DNA of 64,000 bases from Clostridium_AD sp964467165 (GTDB lineage Bacteria; Bacillota; Clostridia; Clostridiales; Clostridiaceae), in assembly GCA_964467165.1 (NCBI GenBank), contig CAYXOL010000001.1, forward strand, positions 186,001-250,000, in the 5' to 3' direction. The notes under the pieces are model-generated. The model saw only the letters and a list, made by a program, of their open reading frames with translations. It was not told where the DNA came from and did no database searches. Both the position numbers and the translations under genes were made by a program. This document shows positions 42,847 to 52,230 of the stretch, piece by piece. Numbering within the stretch: the first letter of the stretch is position 1; the number at the start of each line of letters is the position of its first letter.

Positions 42847-44844
42847 TTAGATTTTAAACTTTGTCACAGATCCATCTAAACCAGTAATGCATTGAGAAAG
42901 CTTTTCAATATTGTCACACATAGTATTTATGAGCGCATGTTGCTCCTCTATAGATGCTGTAATCCCCTGAGTAGATGAAGAAGTTTTTTCAGAAATAAAT
43001 CCCATGTTTTTCATAATATTTCCTATTTGGTCTTTATCACCCGCAATTGACTTCATTTTTGTGTGACTATTCTTTATAAATTCCATATTATTATCAATAC
43101 TTTCTTTTATTGTTCCAAAGTCAATAAATATATTTGCATTTATTTTATCTCTATTTTCTGCAATAGATATCAGTTGGGCCTTTACATCTTTAAACTTCTG
43201 CCCTCCTTGTTGTATAGTTTTTATTAGGTCTTCAATCTCACTGGCTGCACTAGCAGATTGTTCTGCTAGCTTTTTCACTTCGTCAGCTACCACTGCAAAT
43301 CCCCTGCCTGCTTCCCCCGCTCTTGCCGCTTCTATTGCTGCGTTTAATGCAAGCATATTAGTTTGCTGTGATATCTTTGAAATAACATCAGTCATGGCAT
43401 TTATATTTGTAGTGCTCTTGTTATAGGAGTCAATAATCTCATAAATTTCAATAAAATTATCTCTATTCCTCTTTTCTATTTCCTTTAAATCACTTAGATT
43501 ATCAAAGCTTTTATTTATCACCTCTTTTGTTGTGCCTGTATTTTTATTTAAGCTATCTATATCCGCAATAGTATCATCAAGCTTTCCGGAGAATCCTTCT
43601 AAAAAATCTGCTCCGGAGTTAATACTGTTTGTAAGCGAAATTGATTCAGCTGCTATTTCCTGGGATGCTACACTTATTTCATTAGAAATAAATTCCACAT
43701 TTTTCGATGAATTTTTCAAATCATCAGCAAAGACTTGCACCTTTTCTGTGGTATCAAATACATGTCCAATTATTAATTTAAGTTCCTTAACCATTATATT
43801 AAAGCTTGTAGCTAACTGTCCTATTTCATCCTTGCTTCTTATATTTACATCTGAAGTAAGATCTCCACCTGATACTACCATTGTATGGTTTTTAAGTTTA
43901 GCAATTGGCTTTACCAAGCTTTTCGCTAATATAACAGCTAAGACCACTGATATTATCATAGAAATAATAAGTGCAATTGCAAATCCCCACAAAAGCCTAC
44001 TTAGTGCCTTAGTAAACTCTGCCTGAGGTATTGAAAATCCAAAAGTCCATTTAGCTGTGTTTACTTGTGCATAGGTAAAGTACTTGGTTGCATTGTCATA
44101 ATCAACTTGCTTATCTATTCCACTTACACCTTTTTTTATGTTCTGACCCATAGCTTTAAACCTACCATCTAATATGGTATCTATATTAAAAATGTTTTTA
44201 TCTGTGGGCTGAAATTCCTTATTTGGGTGAACTATATAATTGTTGCCACTATCCAACAAAAAAGCATAGCTTTTATCTCCCAATTTTGCTTGTTGAACTA
44301 TGTTTGTAAGATAATCAACATATATGTCTGCCCCCACTACTCCTGAAACTATTCCATTTTTCTTTATGGGAGTTGCTATAGTAATAACCATTTTCTTTGT
44401 GGTGACATCTAAATAGGGATCTGTATAAATCACCTTTCCAGAAGCTATAGCAGATTTGTACCAATCTCTTTCAGTACAATTATAGTCAGCGTCTGGCACC
44501 CATCTATCTCCTGAAATGAATTTTTTATCATTGAATCCTACATAATAGCAAATAATATATGGATTCGGTTTTTGTTTTGCCTCGAAATAGTCCATAAGAT
44601 AGTTTGAATCATACTTATTATAGTGTTCCAAGTCATTGCTCATTTCCTCAATCATTTTCCCCTGAGATAGCATCCATCCGTCTATCTCCTTTGCATATTT
44701 TTCCGAAGAAATCAATGCTTTTTCTGTTGACTGGTTAAGAACTATACCGTACGATATATAGTAGCTCACAGCCATTGAAAGTAATAAACAAAATAGACAT
44801 ACCAAAGATACAACCATGCCGAACTTTCCTTTTAAACTTTTCAT
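42847..44844 (-). CDS. methyl-accepting chemotaxis protein with double-cache sensor
   Basis: 665 residues. Membrane helix near 8-30, a large extracellular dCache domain (about 35-275; ERDWYKSAIASGKVIYTDPYLD and GVVGADIYVDYL are typical), second helix about 285-308, HAMP (KLKNHTMVVSGGDLTSDV), then the signalling domain with LALNAAIEAARAGEAGRGFA. The dCache blocks Y...R..W and D resemble the amino-acid/amine-binding type (inference). Start ATG with GGGGTGGGG. Confidence 0.94.
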   Translation of the reverse strand: MKSLKGKFGMVVSLVCLFCLLLSMAVSYYISYGIVLNQSTEKALISSEKYAKEIDGWMLSQGKMIEEMSNDLEHYNKYDSNYLMDYFEAKQKPNPYIICYYVGFNDKKFISGDRWVPDADYNCTERDWYKSAIASGKVIYTDPYLDVTTKKMVITIATPIKKNGIVSGVVGADIYVDYLTNIVQQAKLGDKSYAFLLDSGNNYIVHPNKEFQPTDKNIFNIDTILDGRFKAMGQNIKKGVSGIDKQVDYDNATKYFTYAQVNTAKWTFGFSIPQAEFTKALSRLLWGFAIALIISMIISVVLAVILAKSLVKPIAKLKNHTMVVSGGDLTSDVNIRSKDEIGQLATSFNIMVKELKLIIGHVFDTTEKVQVFADDLKNSSKNVEFISNEISVASQEIAAESISLTNSINSGADFLEGFSGKLDDTIADIDSLNKNTGTTKEVINKSFDNLSDLKEIEKRNRDNFIEIYEIIDSYNKSTTNINAMTDVISKISQQTNMLALNAAIEAARAGEAGRGFAVVADEVKKLAEQSASAASEIEDLIKTIQQGGQKFKDVKAQLISIAENRDKINANIFIDFGTIKESIDNNMEFIKNSHTKMKSIAGDKDQIGNIMKNMGFISEKTSSSTQGITASIEEQHALINTMCDNIEKLSQCITGLDGSVTKFKI

Positions 44845-44973
44845 TACCCCACCCCTTATTATCTATAGCATATAAAAAAATTTCTAACCTCATTATTTTG
44901 TCATATTACTATTTATAACCCATAATTCTACAGGCATTTATCATTTTCCTCCTTATCTTATAATATATTTCCG

Positions 44974-45098
44974 TTAAAATCTCATTCTATTTTCTAAGCT
45001 TCCACCATATTCATCGATTCTTTTATTAAATTAGGGCTTAGAAATGGATTTTTCAATAGAATTTTCCCTGATTTTCCTTGTTCAAATAATAATTTCAT
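44974..45098 (-). pseudogene. deletion relic of an OYE-family gene
   Basis: Starts at ATG 45098 behind GGAG with MKLLFEQGKSGKILLKNPFL, the normal opening of an old-yellow-enzyme protein. A second frame then reads FNKRIDEYGGSLENRMRF followed by a stop, the conserved OYE motif normally about 170 residues further on. The middle has been deleted with a frame change. Its promoter and operators survive (45121-45173). Confidence 0.8.
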
Positions 45099-45120
45099 CT
45101 TTTTTCTCCTTTGCAAAGTA

Positions 45121-45173
45121 TAGTTCGATATAAAACTAATCTTGCCCCAAATATAGTTTGGTGTCAAACCGTA
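45121..45173. promoter_or_regulatory. MarR-type operator pair (copy 1)
   Basis: O1 TAGTTCGATATAAAACTA (45121-45138) and O2 TATAGTTTGGTGTCAAACC (from 45152, with core GTTTG-GTGT-CAAAC). The same two sites with the same 31-base offset occur at 49038-49090. They are between the OYE relic and the MarR gene. Confidence 0.65.
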
Positions 45174-45250
45174 ATTTTAACAATTGCTATTTAATTTATA
45201 CAATACTATAATTAAAATAGATTACTTAAATTCAAGATAGGAGACTCATT

Positions 45251-45691
45251 ATGAATGATAAATATATAGTATATTTTATAAGCAAAACTAAGAAAAAAAT
45301 GACTAGATTTATTGAAAAAGCATTAAAGGAAAAAGGTTTGGATGATTTAGTGGCTTCATATGGCAATATCCTTACAGTACTATATAATAATAATAATAAT
45401 AATAAACTAAGCATGAAAGAAATAGGCGACTTAATAGGAAAAGATAAATCTACCATTACAGCGTTAGTTAATAAATTATCAAAATTGGGATACGTAAGAA
45501 AGGAAAACTGCATAAAAGATAGAAGAGTAACCTACATAGTTTTGACTGAAAAAGGTAACGCAATAGAAGGAAAAGTAAATGGTATTTCGGAAAAAGTAAA
45601 TGCTATAGCCTATAAAAATTTTTCCAAAGAAGAAAAAGACATATTTCTTGAATTGTTAAAGAGGATGAATAATAACTTTGATATAGAATAA
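45251..45691 (+). CDS. MarR-family transcriptional regulator
   Basis: 146 residues with the winged helix LSMKEIGDLIGKDKSTITALVNKLSKLGYVRKEN and the wing DRRVTYIVLTEKG. Just before the HTH a run of six asparagines (45388-45405) is coded by an AAT microsatellite. Divergent from the OYE relic; its operators probably also lie in front of the quinone oxidoreductase gene at 49015. Likely senses an electrophile or quinone. Confidence 0.88.
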   Translation: MNDKYIVYFISKTKKKMTRFIEKALKEKGLDDLVASYGNILTVLYNNNNNNKLSMKEIGDLIGKDKSTITALVNKLSKLGYVRKENCIKDRRVTYIVLTEKGNAIEGKVNGISEKVNAIAYKNFSKEEKDIFLELLKRMNNNFDIE

Positions 45692-45860
45692 ATCTAGGCC
45701 AGGGAAATGCTTTCCAGCCTTTGCCTTCCAATACTCAATGTGTACACCAATTAATTTATAGCTATTACCTTCAAAATTTGCAATACCTTCTCCCTAATTT
45801 TTATTATATCACTTGGTTAAGGTAAATTTAAACAATATATGTATTTACCATGAAAAAACA

Positions 45861-45888
45861 TTGACAAAAACTTGAAAAATGTTATAAT
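45861..45888 (+). promoter_or_regulatory. sigma-A promoter of nitroreductase gene
   Basis: TTGACA, 16-base spacer, TATAAT: both boxes are consensus. Confidence 0.8.
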
Positions 45889-45900
45889 GAATTATCGTAA

Positions 45901-45919
45901 TTAATTAATAATCATTATC
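45901..45919. promoter_or_regulatory. Fur-like box
   Basis: TTAATTAATAATCATTATC matches the 19-base Fur consensus GATAATGATAATCATTATC at 14 positions, with the right half perfect. It covers the expected transcription start of the nitroreductase promoter, so a repressor bound here would block it. Confidence 0.4.
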
Positions 45920-45961
45920 TTAACAATGACAATAATAATATAACTCAAAGGGGAAATTCAT

Positions 45962-46702
45962 ATGAATAAAGTAATAGAAGTAATGAAAAATCACAGATCC
46001 ATTAGAAGTTTTGTAAATAAGGAAATTTCGGAAGATATGATAAATGAGCTTATTGATGTAGCCCAAGCTGCACCAAGTTCTATAAATGGTCAACAAACTA
46101 GTGTTATCGTAATTAGGGATAAAGAGAAAAGAGCTAAACTCGCTGAACTTGCTGGTGGACAGCCTTGGATTGCAGCGGCACCCGTGTTTTTTCTATTCGT
46201 AGCTGATTTTTATAAAGCAAAGATAGCTTCCCAAAACGTTAATAAACCACTAATCATTACAGACAGTGTAGAATCTATTATGGTAGCATCTGTAGATGCG
46301 GGACTTTCTATGCAGAATGTTATAACAGCTGCTGAGTCTTTAGGTCTTGGTATTGTACCAATTGGTGGCATTAGAAAAAATCCAGATGAAATTATAGAGC
46401 TTTTACAATTGCCAGAATATACTTATCCAATAGTTGGATTATCATTAGGATATCCTGCTGATAATTCATCCATAAAACCTAGGATGCCAAGAGAATCATA
46501 TAGACATGATGAAGTATATAACAAAGAAAAACTGCCTGCAATAATAGAAAAATACGATAAAGACTTAAGTATTCATCTCAAACATATAGGTAGAGAGCAA
46601 GAAATTGACTGGAGTAACCAAACTATGGGCACATACCAATATGTATATTTCCCAAATGTTTATCCATCACTTAAAAAACAAGGGTTTAAAAATGAAAAAT
46701 AG
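45962..46702 (+). CDS. NADPH nitroreductase / flavin reductase, NfsA-Frp type
   Basis: 246 residues. Opening MKNHRSIRSFVNKEIS with the Arg-Ser-Ile-Arg FMN motif, AAPSSINGQQTSVIVI, and the NfsA-like middle SVDAGLSMQNVITAAESLGLGIVPIGGIR. Larger than the NfsB-like enzyme at 30402 and of a different subfamily. Start ATG with AAAGGGG. Possible roles are flavin, ferric or nitro-compound reduction; a Fur-like box would point to iron. Confidence 0.9.
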   Translation: MNKVIEVMKNHRSIRSFVNKEISEDMINELIDVAQAAPSSINGQQTSVIVIRDKEKRAKLAELAGGQPWIAAAPVFFLFVADFYKAKIASQNVNKPLIITDSVESIMVASVDAGLSMQNVITAAESLGLGIVPIGGIRKNPDEIIELLQLPEYTYPIVGLSLGYPADNSSIKPRMPRESYRHDEVYNKEKLPAIIEKYDKDLSIHLKHIGREQEIDWSNQTMGTYQYVYFPNVYPSLKKQGFKNEK

Positions 46703-46716
46703 AATTTAGTACACTT

Positions 46717-46756
46717 AAAAAGACTGAGCAGTCATTAATTACTCAGTCTTTTTTTT
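46717..46756. terminator. bidirectional terminator
   Basis: AAAAAGACTGAG / CTCAGTCTTTTT with T/A runs on both sides, between the nitroreductase (plus) and the PatB gene (minus). Confidence 0.85.
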
Positions 46757-46791
46757 AGATTAATCCTCTTTTTCTGACTTCACTTGTTTTA

Positions 46792-47973
46792 TTAGTAATT
46801 CTTCAAAGTCTCTCTTAGCCTTTCTAGCCCCTCCATCATTACCTTTGTTGGGCATGCTATATTCATCCGCTGGTAGCCATTTCCTTCTTCACCAAATAAA
46901 TATCCTTCATCAAAGAATAACATAGCTTCTTCATGCATTAGTTTCTCAAGCTCCTCATTACTTATGCCAAGTCCACTAAAGTCCATCCACTGTAAATACG
47001 TACCTTCAAGGTCATATACCTTTATCACTGGAATGTTTTCTTCAATGTATTTTTTAAGTTCCAAGTGGTTATGGTAAATTAGCTCTATTAGCTGATCTAG
47101 CCAATCTTCGCACTGCATATATGCAATCTCACATGCCTTGTAGCTTAAAATCCCAAGGGAAAAGAATCCGCTCGATTCAATTTCTTTAAGATATCCATCC
47201 CTAAGTTGCTTATTAGGAATTATGATATTGGAAGCCTGCATACCTGCTAAGTTAAATGTTTTACTAGGAGCTGTGCATACTACCATATTATTTGCTAATT
47301 CTTCTGAAATTGAAGCAAATACAGTATGCTTATGATCTGGCATAATAAGATCAAAATGTATTTCATCAGAAATAATTAACACATTATTCCTTAAGCAAAT
47401 CTCCCCTATTTTCTCTAGTTCTTCTCTACTCCATACTCTTCCAGTAGGATTATGAGGGCTACAGAATAGAAGTATTTTGTTGCTAGGATCCTGTGTTTTC
47501 TTCTCCAAATCTTCGTAATCAATTACATAAGATGAACCAGTATTTATTAATGGATTTTTAACCAGTTTCCTATGATTTTTTTCTATTGAAAAATAGAAGG
47601 GATAATAAACAGGAGTCATAATTATAATTCCATCTCCTGGATTTGAAAAAGCTTTAATTGCTGAGAAAAAAGCACTTACTACACCAGCTGAACCAACAAT
47701 CCATTCAGCATTTATATCCCAGTTATGTCTTTTCTTCATCCAACTGCATACAGAGTCTAAATAACTTTCTGTTGGAATAGTGTATCCTAAGATAGTATCA
47801 TCAATATATTTTTTTAACCCTTCTACTATTTCAGGCGCATTTTTCAGCTCCATATCTGCAACTGAGAAAGGAACTATATTTTCTGTTAAATGGGGATGCA
47901 ATTTCTTCATCTGCTCCCATTTTGCCGAACCAGTATTGCTTCTGTTAATAACTGTTTGAAAATCATACTTCAT
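46792..47973 (-). CDS. PLP-dependent aminotransferase, PatB/MalY cystathionine beta-lyase type
   Basis: 393 residues, fold-type I. PLP Lys in TAPSKTFNLAGMQ, SPHNPTGRVW at the Asn that contacts the cofactor, ISDEIHFDLIM for the Asp, and the MalY/PatB opening IVPFSVADMELKNAPEI. Cleaves C-S bonds of cystathionine or cysteine conjugates. Lies 40 bases downstream of the quinone oxidoreductase gene, probably one operon. Confidence 0.9.
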   Translation of the reverse strand: MKYDFQTVINRSNTGSAKWEQMKKLHPHLTENIVPFSVADMELKNAPEIVEGLKKYIDDTILGYTIPTESYLDSVCSWMKKRHNWDINAEWIVGSAGVVSAFFSAIKAFSNPGDGIIIMTPVYYPFYFSIEKNHRKLVKNPLINTGSSYVIDYEDLEKKTQDPSNKILLFCSPHNPTGRVWSREELEKIGEICLRNNVLIISDEIHFDLIMPDHKHTVFASISEELANNMVVCTAPSKTFNLAGMQASNIIIPNKQLRDGYLKEIESSGFFSLGILSYKACEIAYMQCEDWLDQLIELIYHNHLELKKYIEENIPVIKVYDLEGTYLQWMDFSGLGISNEELEKLMHEEAMLFFDEGYLFGEEGNGYQRMNIACPTKVMMEGLERLRETLKNY

Positions 47974-48013
47974 AATATACCCCCAATAATTTTATTTTAT
48001 AACTTTTTTCAAT

Positions 48014-49015
48014 CTATAAAGCTAGCTTAACTATAGTTCTACCTTTATGACTTCCTTTAAGAATATCATCAATCTCACTATTTAATCCCTCTAAAGATAC
48101 TTCCTTCACATTAGTGTATAAATCAGTAATCTTCCAATTCGCGGATAATTTTTTCCAAATCTTAAGCCTAATATCCATAGGGCATTTAACAGAATCTATT
48201 CCTAGTAATGTGATTCCTTTTAAAATAAATGGATAAACTGAGGTTTTAAATTCATCTGATGCAACATTTCCACAACAAGTTACACTACCACCATAATTGG
48301 TTGATTTAATGGCTGTAGCTAGTATATTTCCGCCTACTGTGTCTATTACTCCGGCCCATCTATTCTTTAAGAGTGCTTTTCCAGAAGTGTCATCTATTTC
48401 ATTTCTATCAATTATGTTTTTTGCACCTATTCCAAGTAACATATCTCTTTCAGAAGCTTTTCCCGTAGCAGCAGTGACATTATAACCAATCTTGCTTAAT
48501 ATTGAAATGGCCATACTTCCAACTCCGCCTGTTGATCCGGTTACTAATATGTCTCCGTCACTGGGCTTAATACCTGAATTCACTAATTTATAAACTGATA
48601 GAGCGGCAGTGAACCCAGCAGTACCGTATATCATGCTCTCTCTTAGAGAAAGATTTGAAGGAAGTTCTACTACCCACTGCGCAGGAACTCTAATATATTC
48701 TCCGTAACCACCTGATGTACTCATTCCTAATGCATACCCAGTTACAAGAACCTGGGCTCCAATTTTTATACTATCATTATTACTTTGAACAACAATACCT
48801 GCAGCATCGATTCCTGGTGTGTGTGGGTAATTTCTAGTTACACCTTTATTTCCAATGGCAGAAAGAGCATCTTTATAGTTTAATGAAGAATATTTTACAT
48901 TTATGATTACATCGCCTTCTGGTAGATCTTCTATGTGTCTAGTGGTAATTTCTCTTTTGAACTCCTTATTCTCTGTTTCTGTTACGAGCATTGCTCTAAA
49001 TTCATTGTTATTCAT
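48014..49015 (-). CDS. YhdH/YhfP-family (AcuI-like) NADPH quinone oxidoreductase
   Basis: 333 residues, zinc-free MDR: SSLNYKDALSAIG, HTPGIDAAGIVV, VTGSTGGVGSMAISILSKIGY (Rossmann), DTVGGN. Family members reduce quinones or acryloyl-CoA with NADPH. ATG 49015 has AAGGAG seven bases upstream; 49033 does not. The promoter carries the same operator pair as the MarR/OYE-relic locus. Confidence 0.88.
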   Translation of the reverse strand: MNNNEFRAMLVTETENKEFKREITTRHIEDLPEGDVIINVKYSSLNYKDALSAIGNKGVTRNYPHTPGIDAAGIVVQSNNDSIKIGAQVLVTGYALGMSTSGGYGEYIRVPAQWVVELPSNLSLRESMIYGTAGFTAALSVYKLVNSGIKPSDGDILVTGSTGGVGSMAISILSKIGYNVTAATGKASERDMLLGIGAKNIIDRNEIDDTSGKALLKNRWAGVIDTVGGNILATAIKSTNYGGSVTCCGNVASDEFKTSVYPFILKGITLLGIDSVKCPMDIRLKIWKKLSANWKITDLYTNVKEVSLEGLNSEIDDILKGSHKGRTIVKLAL

Positions 49016-49037
49016 TTCAAAACTCCTTCGCAAAATA

Positions 49038-49090
49038 TAGTTTTATATAAAACTAATTATAATAGAACTATAGTTTGGTGTCAAACCATA
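49038..49090. promoter_or_regulatory. MarR-type operator pair (copy 2)
   Basis: O1 is the perfect 18-bp palindrome TAGTTTTATATAAAACTA (49038-49055). O2 reads TATAGTTTGGTGTCAAACC from 49069. Offset between them is 31 bases, as in copy 1 at 45121-45173; flanking bases up to the ribosome-binding site are also similar. Confidence 0.7.
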
Positions 49091-49247
49091 TTTCAATGAT
49101 TTATATATATGTAAAAACAAATCCCCTAGACATTAGCGAAAGAGCAAGAACTGAACTTGATATTATTAATTTTATTATGTTATACTTATTCTTTTGATGC
49201 AATACTTAATTTGATATATATGCAATTAGTAGGGGGACTGAAGAAGT

Positions 49248-50093
49248 ATGTTTAATATAATAAAAAGTGATTTTAAATTTCGCATGATACTCTTAATAAT
49301 GGTTTTGTTTGGGGTATTCCATTATTATATGGTATCAAACCCTTTTGTAGTTAAATCCAAAAGTATTAATGATATCTCTGAAAATTCATCTTTGATATAT
49401 AATAATGAAAGCGTTCCAGTTTTAATGTACCACTCCATTGGAAAAGCTAAATTTAATCCATATGTTGTTAGCACCGATAGGTTTAATTTGGACATGCAGT
49501 ATCTTAATGAAAATGGATTTACAACATTAAGTACTGATGAATTATATGATTTTATGGCTAACAACAAACCTATTCCTAAAAAATCTGTTCTTATTACATT
49601 TGATGATGGATATGAGGATAATTATACTAATGCATTTCCTATTTTAAAGAAATATAATTTTAAAGCAACCATTTTTGTAATAACAAGTACTATTGATAAA
49701 AGTAAGCACTATTTATCCTCAGCACAACTGAAAGAAATGCAAAGCAACGGAATAGATATAGAAAGTCATACTAATTTACATGACAAACTAGGAACATATA
49801 GTTATGATGCTCAGATAAAAACTTTAAAAATATCTAAGCAGTACATTGAAAAGACTTTAAATAAAACTGTTAAGTATATATCCTATCCCTTTGGAAGCTA
49901 TAATTCAGATACATTAAAAGCTGTAAAGGACCTAGGTTATGAAATGGCATTTACAACCAAGGGAAAATGGTCAAATAAATCTAATGGAAGTTTAACTCTT
50001 AATCGAGTATTTATTAGCGGATTTCATCACAGTAATTCTTTTCAAACAAGAATGAATCATAGCTGGTATCTATTTGAAGACTTCTATTTATAA
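49248..50093 (+). CDS. polysaccharide deacetylase
   Basis: 281 residues. One N-terminal membrane anchor (about 12-30), then a NodB domain: VPVLMYHSIG, LITFDDGYEDN (catalytic and metal Asp), IESHTNLH (metal His pair), YISYPFGSYN. Extracellular, membrane-anchored deacetylase of peptidoglycan or a GlcNAc polymer. Start ATG behind GGGGG; terminator at 50101. Confidence 0.9.
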   Translation: MFNIIKSDFKFRMILLIMVLFGVFHYYMVSNPFVVKSKSINDISENSSLIYNNESVPVLMYHSIGKAKFNPYVVSTDRFNLDMQYLNENGFTTLSTDELYDFMANNKPIPKKSVLITFDDGYEDNYTNAFPILKKYNFKATIFVITSTIDKSKHYLSSAQLKEMQSNGIDIESHTNLHDKLGTYSYDAQIKTLKISKQYIEKTLNKTVKYISYPFGSYNSDTLKAVKDLGYEMAFTTKGKWSNKSNGSLTLNRVFISGFHHSNSFQTRMNHSWYLFEDFYL

Positions 50094-50100
50094 ACCATAA

Positions 50101-50129
50101 AATGCACCATTGTAATCCAAGGGTGCATT
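50101..50129. terminator. hairpin between convergent genes
   Basis: AATGCACC / GGGTGCATT, followed by an A/T-rich tail on both sides. Confidence 0.65.
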
Positions 50130-50134
50130 AAAAA

Positions 50135-50788
50135 TTATAAATAAGGTTTATCAAATCGTTTTTCAAATGCTTTGTTCTTTTTTAGTAAGCTATTCCAAAA
50201 TAGATTACTTATATTAAAATATTTCATGGTGAACAATTGAGCCTTTGGAAGGGTCTCTGGTTTTGAAATAATTAATTTATCAGCCCCTTCAAGCTCTTTG
50301 TTTTGAGATATACTTCTACCAATAGATTTAAATGCTGCTATCTTTTTTTTGAACATAGTTTCCGGCGCAGCTGTTAGAGCTTCACTACCACCCATGATTA
50401 TGCTACCCATATATTTCATACCAAGAAGCTTTGAAAAATATTCAGTATATTTTTCAACATCCCTTGATTGAAGTGCTTCCGGGAAGCCTGAATGTATTAT
50501 AAAAGAAATTAGTTTTCCAACTAGAAAGTCTTTATTTCTCTCCATATGTTCAAAAAAATCTTTTGTAACTCCTGGCATACTATCAGTATATAGTGGAAAA
50601 ATAATCAGGATATGGTCTGCTGATTTTAAAGCATCCATCTGCTTTGCACGGTCCTTTAAATCACTAGCATACACCTTCTCATACACAAAATCCTGCTCAA
50701 CTTTCATTTCAGAAAGGGGCCACTCAATAATTTTATCTGAATTACTTTTTCTTCCTCTTGGTGATCCATTAACAATTACTAATTTCAT
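50135..50788 (-). CDS. NAD(P)H-dependent oxidoreductase, flavodoxin fold
   Basis: 217 residues: MKLVIVNGSPRGRKSNSDKI (phosphate loop) and ADHILIIFPLYTDSMPGVTKDFFEHME. Overlaps the upstream flavoprotein gene by 20 bases, so the two are translationally coupled and probably act together. The C-terminal extension of about 60 residues past the fold is not assigned. Confidence 0.8.
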   Translation of the reverse strand: MKLVIVNGSPRGRKSNSDKIIEWPLSEMKVEQDFVYEKVYASDLKDRAKQMDALKSADHILIIFPLYTDSMPGVTKDFFEHMERNKDFLVGKLISFIIHSGFPEALQSRDVEKYTEYFSKLLGMKYMGSIIMGGSEALTAAPETMFKKKIAAFKSIGRSISQNKELEGADKLIISKPETLPKAQLFTMKYFNISNLFWNSLLKKNKAFEKRFDKPYL

Positions 50789-51320
50789 TTAAAATAACCC
50801 CCATTTCATCGGCCTTAATAACTGCCTGAAAAAATTTGGTAGCATGCATATTTTTTGAAAGTCTTTCAAAAGTTTTTGTAGTTATTTCAACCGCTTTACT
50901 GTCTAGGTTGCCCTCATCTAGAATTACCACGCCCAGTTTTATATTGTTATCGTATCTCTTAGGGTGATGACACTCACCATTATAGATTTTTATATAGGGT
51001 AGAGCGTTGGGTATAAATCTATCCATTACCCTTTTGGTATCTGAAGTTACAAATCCAGCAGATAATGGTGAAATATATATAAGGTATTCAGTGTTTGCCA
51101 TGCTTTTTAATATTAATCTCATATCATCATTAAAAATGCATAAACCAGGTGTCTTTATCCAGCAAGAGAAGCACCCACAGCAATAGTTTATATTCATATT
51201 TCTTACAGTAAAAAAATCAACTTCATGTTCTTTTTCTAACTGTTTTTTCATATTTTGTAAATTCATCTCAATTTTTTCAAATTCATCATTAGGTATGCCG
51301 TTAATAAAGGTTATACGCAT
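50769..51320 (-). CDS. NADPH-dependent FMN reductase, iron-sulfur-flavoprotein-like
   Basis: 183 residues, flavodoxin-like fold starting MRITFINGIPND. The segment CCGCFSCWIKTPGLCIFNDDM resembles the Cys-rich region of clostridial iron-sulfur flavoproteins (C-x2-C-x2-C-x-n-C), so a cluster is possible. Start ATG with GGAAGATG. Confidence 0.8.
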   Translation of the reverse strand: MRITFINGIPNDEFEKIEMNLQNMKKQLEKEHEVDFFTVRNMNINYCCGCFSCWIKTPGLCIFNDDMRLILKSMANTEYLIYISPLSAGFVTSDTKRVMDRFIPNALPYIKIYNGECHHPKRYDNNIKLGVVILDEGNLDSKAVEITTKTFERLSKNMHATKFFQAVIKADEMGVILNEISNC

Positions 51321-51420
51321 ATATTTTCATCTTCCTTTCTTTAATAAGCTGCCATAATCATATCTTTACCTATGTTTTCTAAACACTCAATACGCTTGTT
51401 TTCATACATGTATATATAAT

Positions 51421-51449
51421 ATATAGTGTATAATATATACTATATAGTG
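51421..51449. promoter_or_regulatory. palindromic operator-like site
   Basis: ATATAGTGTATA-ATA-TATACTATAT type palindrome in the divergent region between the flavin reductases and the hydrolase gene. No local regulator gene is obvious. Confidence 0.35.
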
Positions 51450-51486
51450 TCAATTTCAAGTTTTTATATAAGAAAGGTGGTATAAT

Positions 51487-52230
51487 ATGAAAAAACCCAG
51501 AAAAAGACTATTGATGCTCTCCCCTATTATATTAATAGGATTATCAATTATATTTTTTATTTTTTTGACAACTAGTTACTATAAATCTATAGATGAAACT
51601 TTAGCTATTTTTCAATCCGATAGTAGTGTTACTATTGAAAACGGCAAATATATAACCTTTACTCCCAAAATTAGTACTGATACCGGTTTTATTTTTTATC
51701 CAGGTGGGAAAGTATCCGAGAATGCCTATGCACCTCTTTGCAAAAGCATAGCAAGAGAGGGATATAAAGTAGTAATTGTCCCCATGCCATTAAAATTAGC
51801 CATTTTCGGCAAAAATAAAGCAACGGATGTAGAATCATCCTATCCAGAAATTAAAAATTGGGCAATAGGTGGGCATTCCCTTGGTGGTGTCATGGCCGCT
51901 AGTTTTGCTTACACGAATCCATCAAGTATAAAAGCACTAATTTTGTATGCCGCTTATCCACAAGACAGTAATAATATGTCTGCCCAAAATATTAAAGTTG
52001 TATCTATTTGGGGCTCAAAAGACGGTGTTGCAGATATAAGTAAAATTAAGGCAGCTGAAAAACTTTTACCTAAAAACTCAATTTTTCAAAGTATAGAGGG
52101 CGGCAACCATTCTCAGTTTGGCAATTATGGTTTTCAAAAGGGTGATAATCTATCAACTATATCTACAATCCAGCAACAGAATATAGCGGTGAAAAGCACA
52201 GTAGCTGCACTTAAGGAAATATCTAAATAA
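51487..52230 (+). CDS. membrane-anchored alpha/beta hydrolase
   Basis: 247 residues. N-terminal membrane helix about 8-29, then an alpha/beta hydrolase fold with nucleophile elbow GGHSLGG, Asp in GSKDGVADI and His in GGNHSQFGNYG. The pattern is that of the Abhydrolase_5 group (esterase/lipase-like). Start ATG with AAAGGTGG. Substrate unknown. Confidence 0.85.
   Translation: MKKPRKRLLMLSPIILIGLSIIFFIFLTTSYYKSIDETLAIFQSDSSVTIENGKYITFTPKISTDTGFIFYPGGKVSENAYAPLCKSIAREGYKVVIVPMPLKLAIFGKNKATDVESSYPEIKNWAIGGHSLGGVMAASFAYTNPSSIKALILYAAYPQDSNNMSAQNIKVVSIWGSKDGVADISKIKAAEKLLPKNSIFQSIEGGNHSQFGNYGFQKGDNLSTISTIQQQNIAVKSTVAALKEISK

Noticed and set aside
43532..44026. 164-codon open frame antisense to the second chemoreceptor
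   Set aside because: Shadow of the coiled-coil and HAMP region; Ser-rich with no recognisable fold.
45385..45410. short repeat array as CRISPR
   Set aside because: It is a simple trinucleotide run inside a coding frame, with no spacers.
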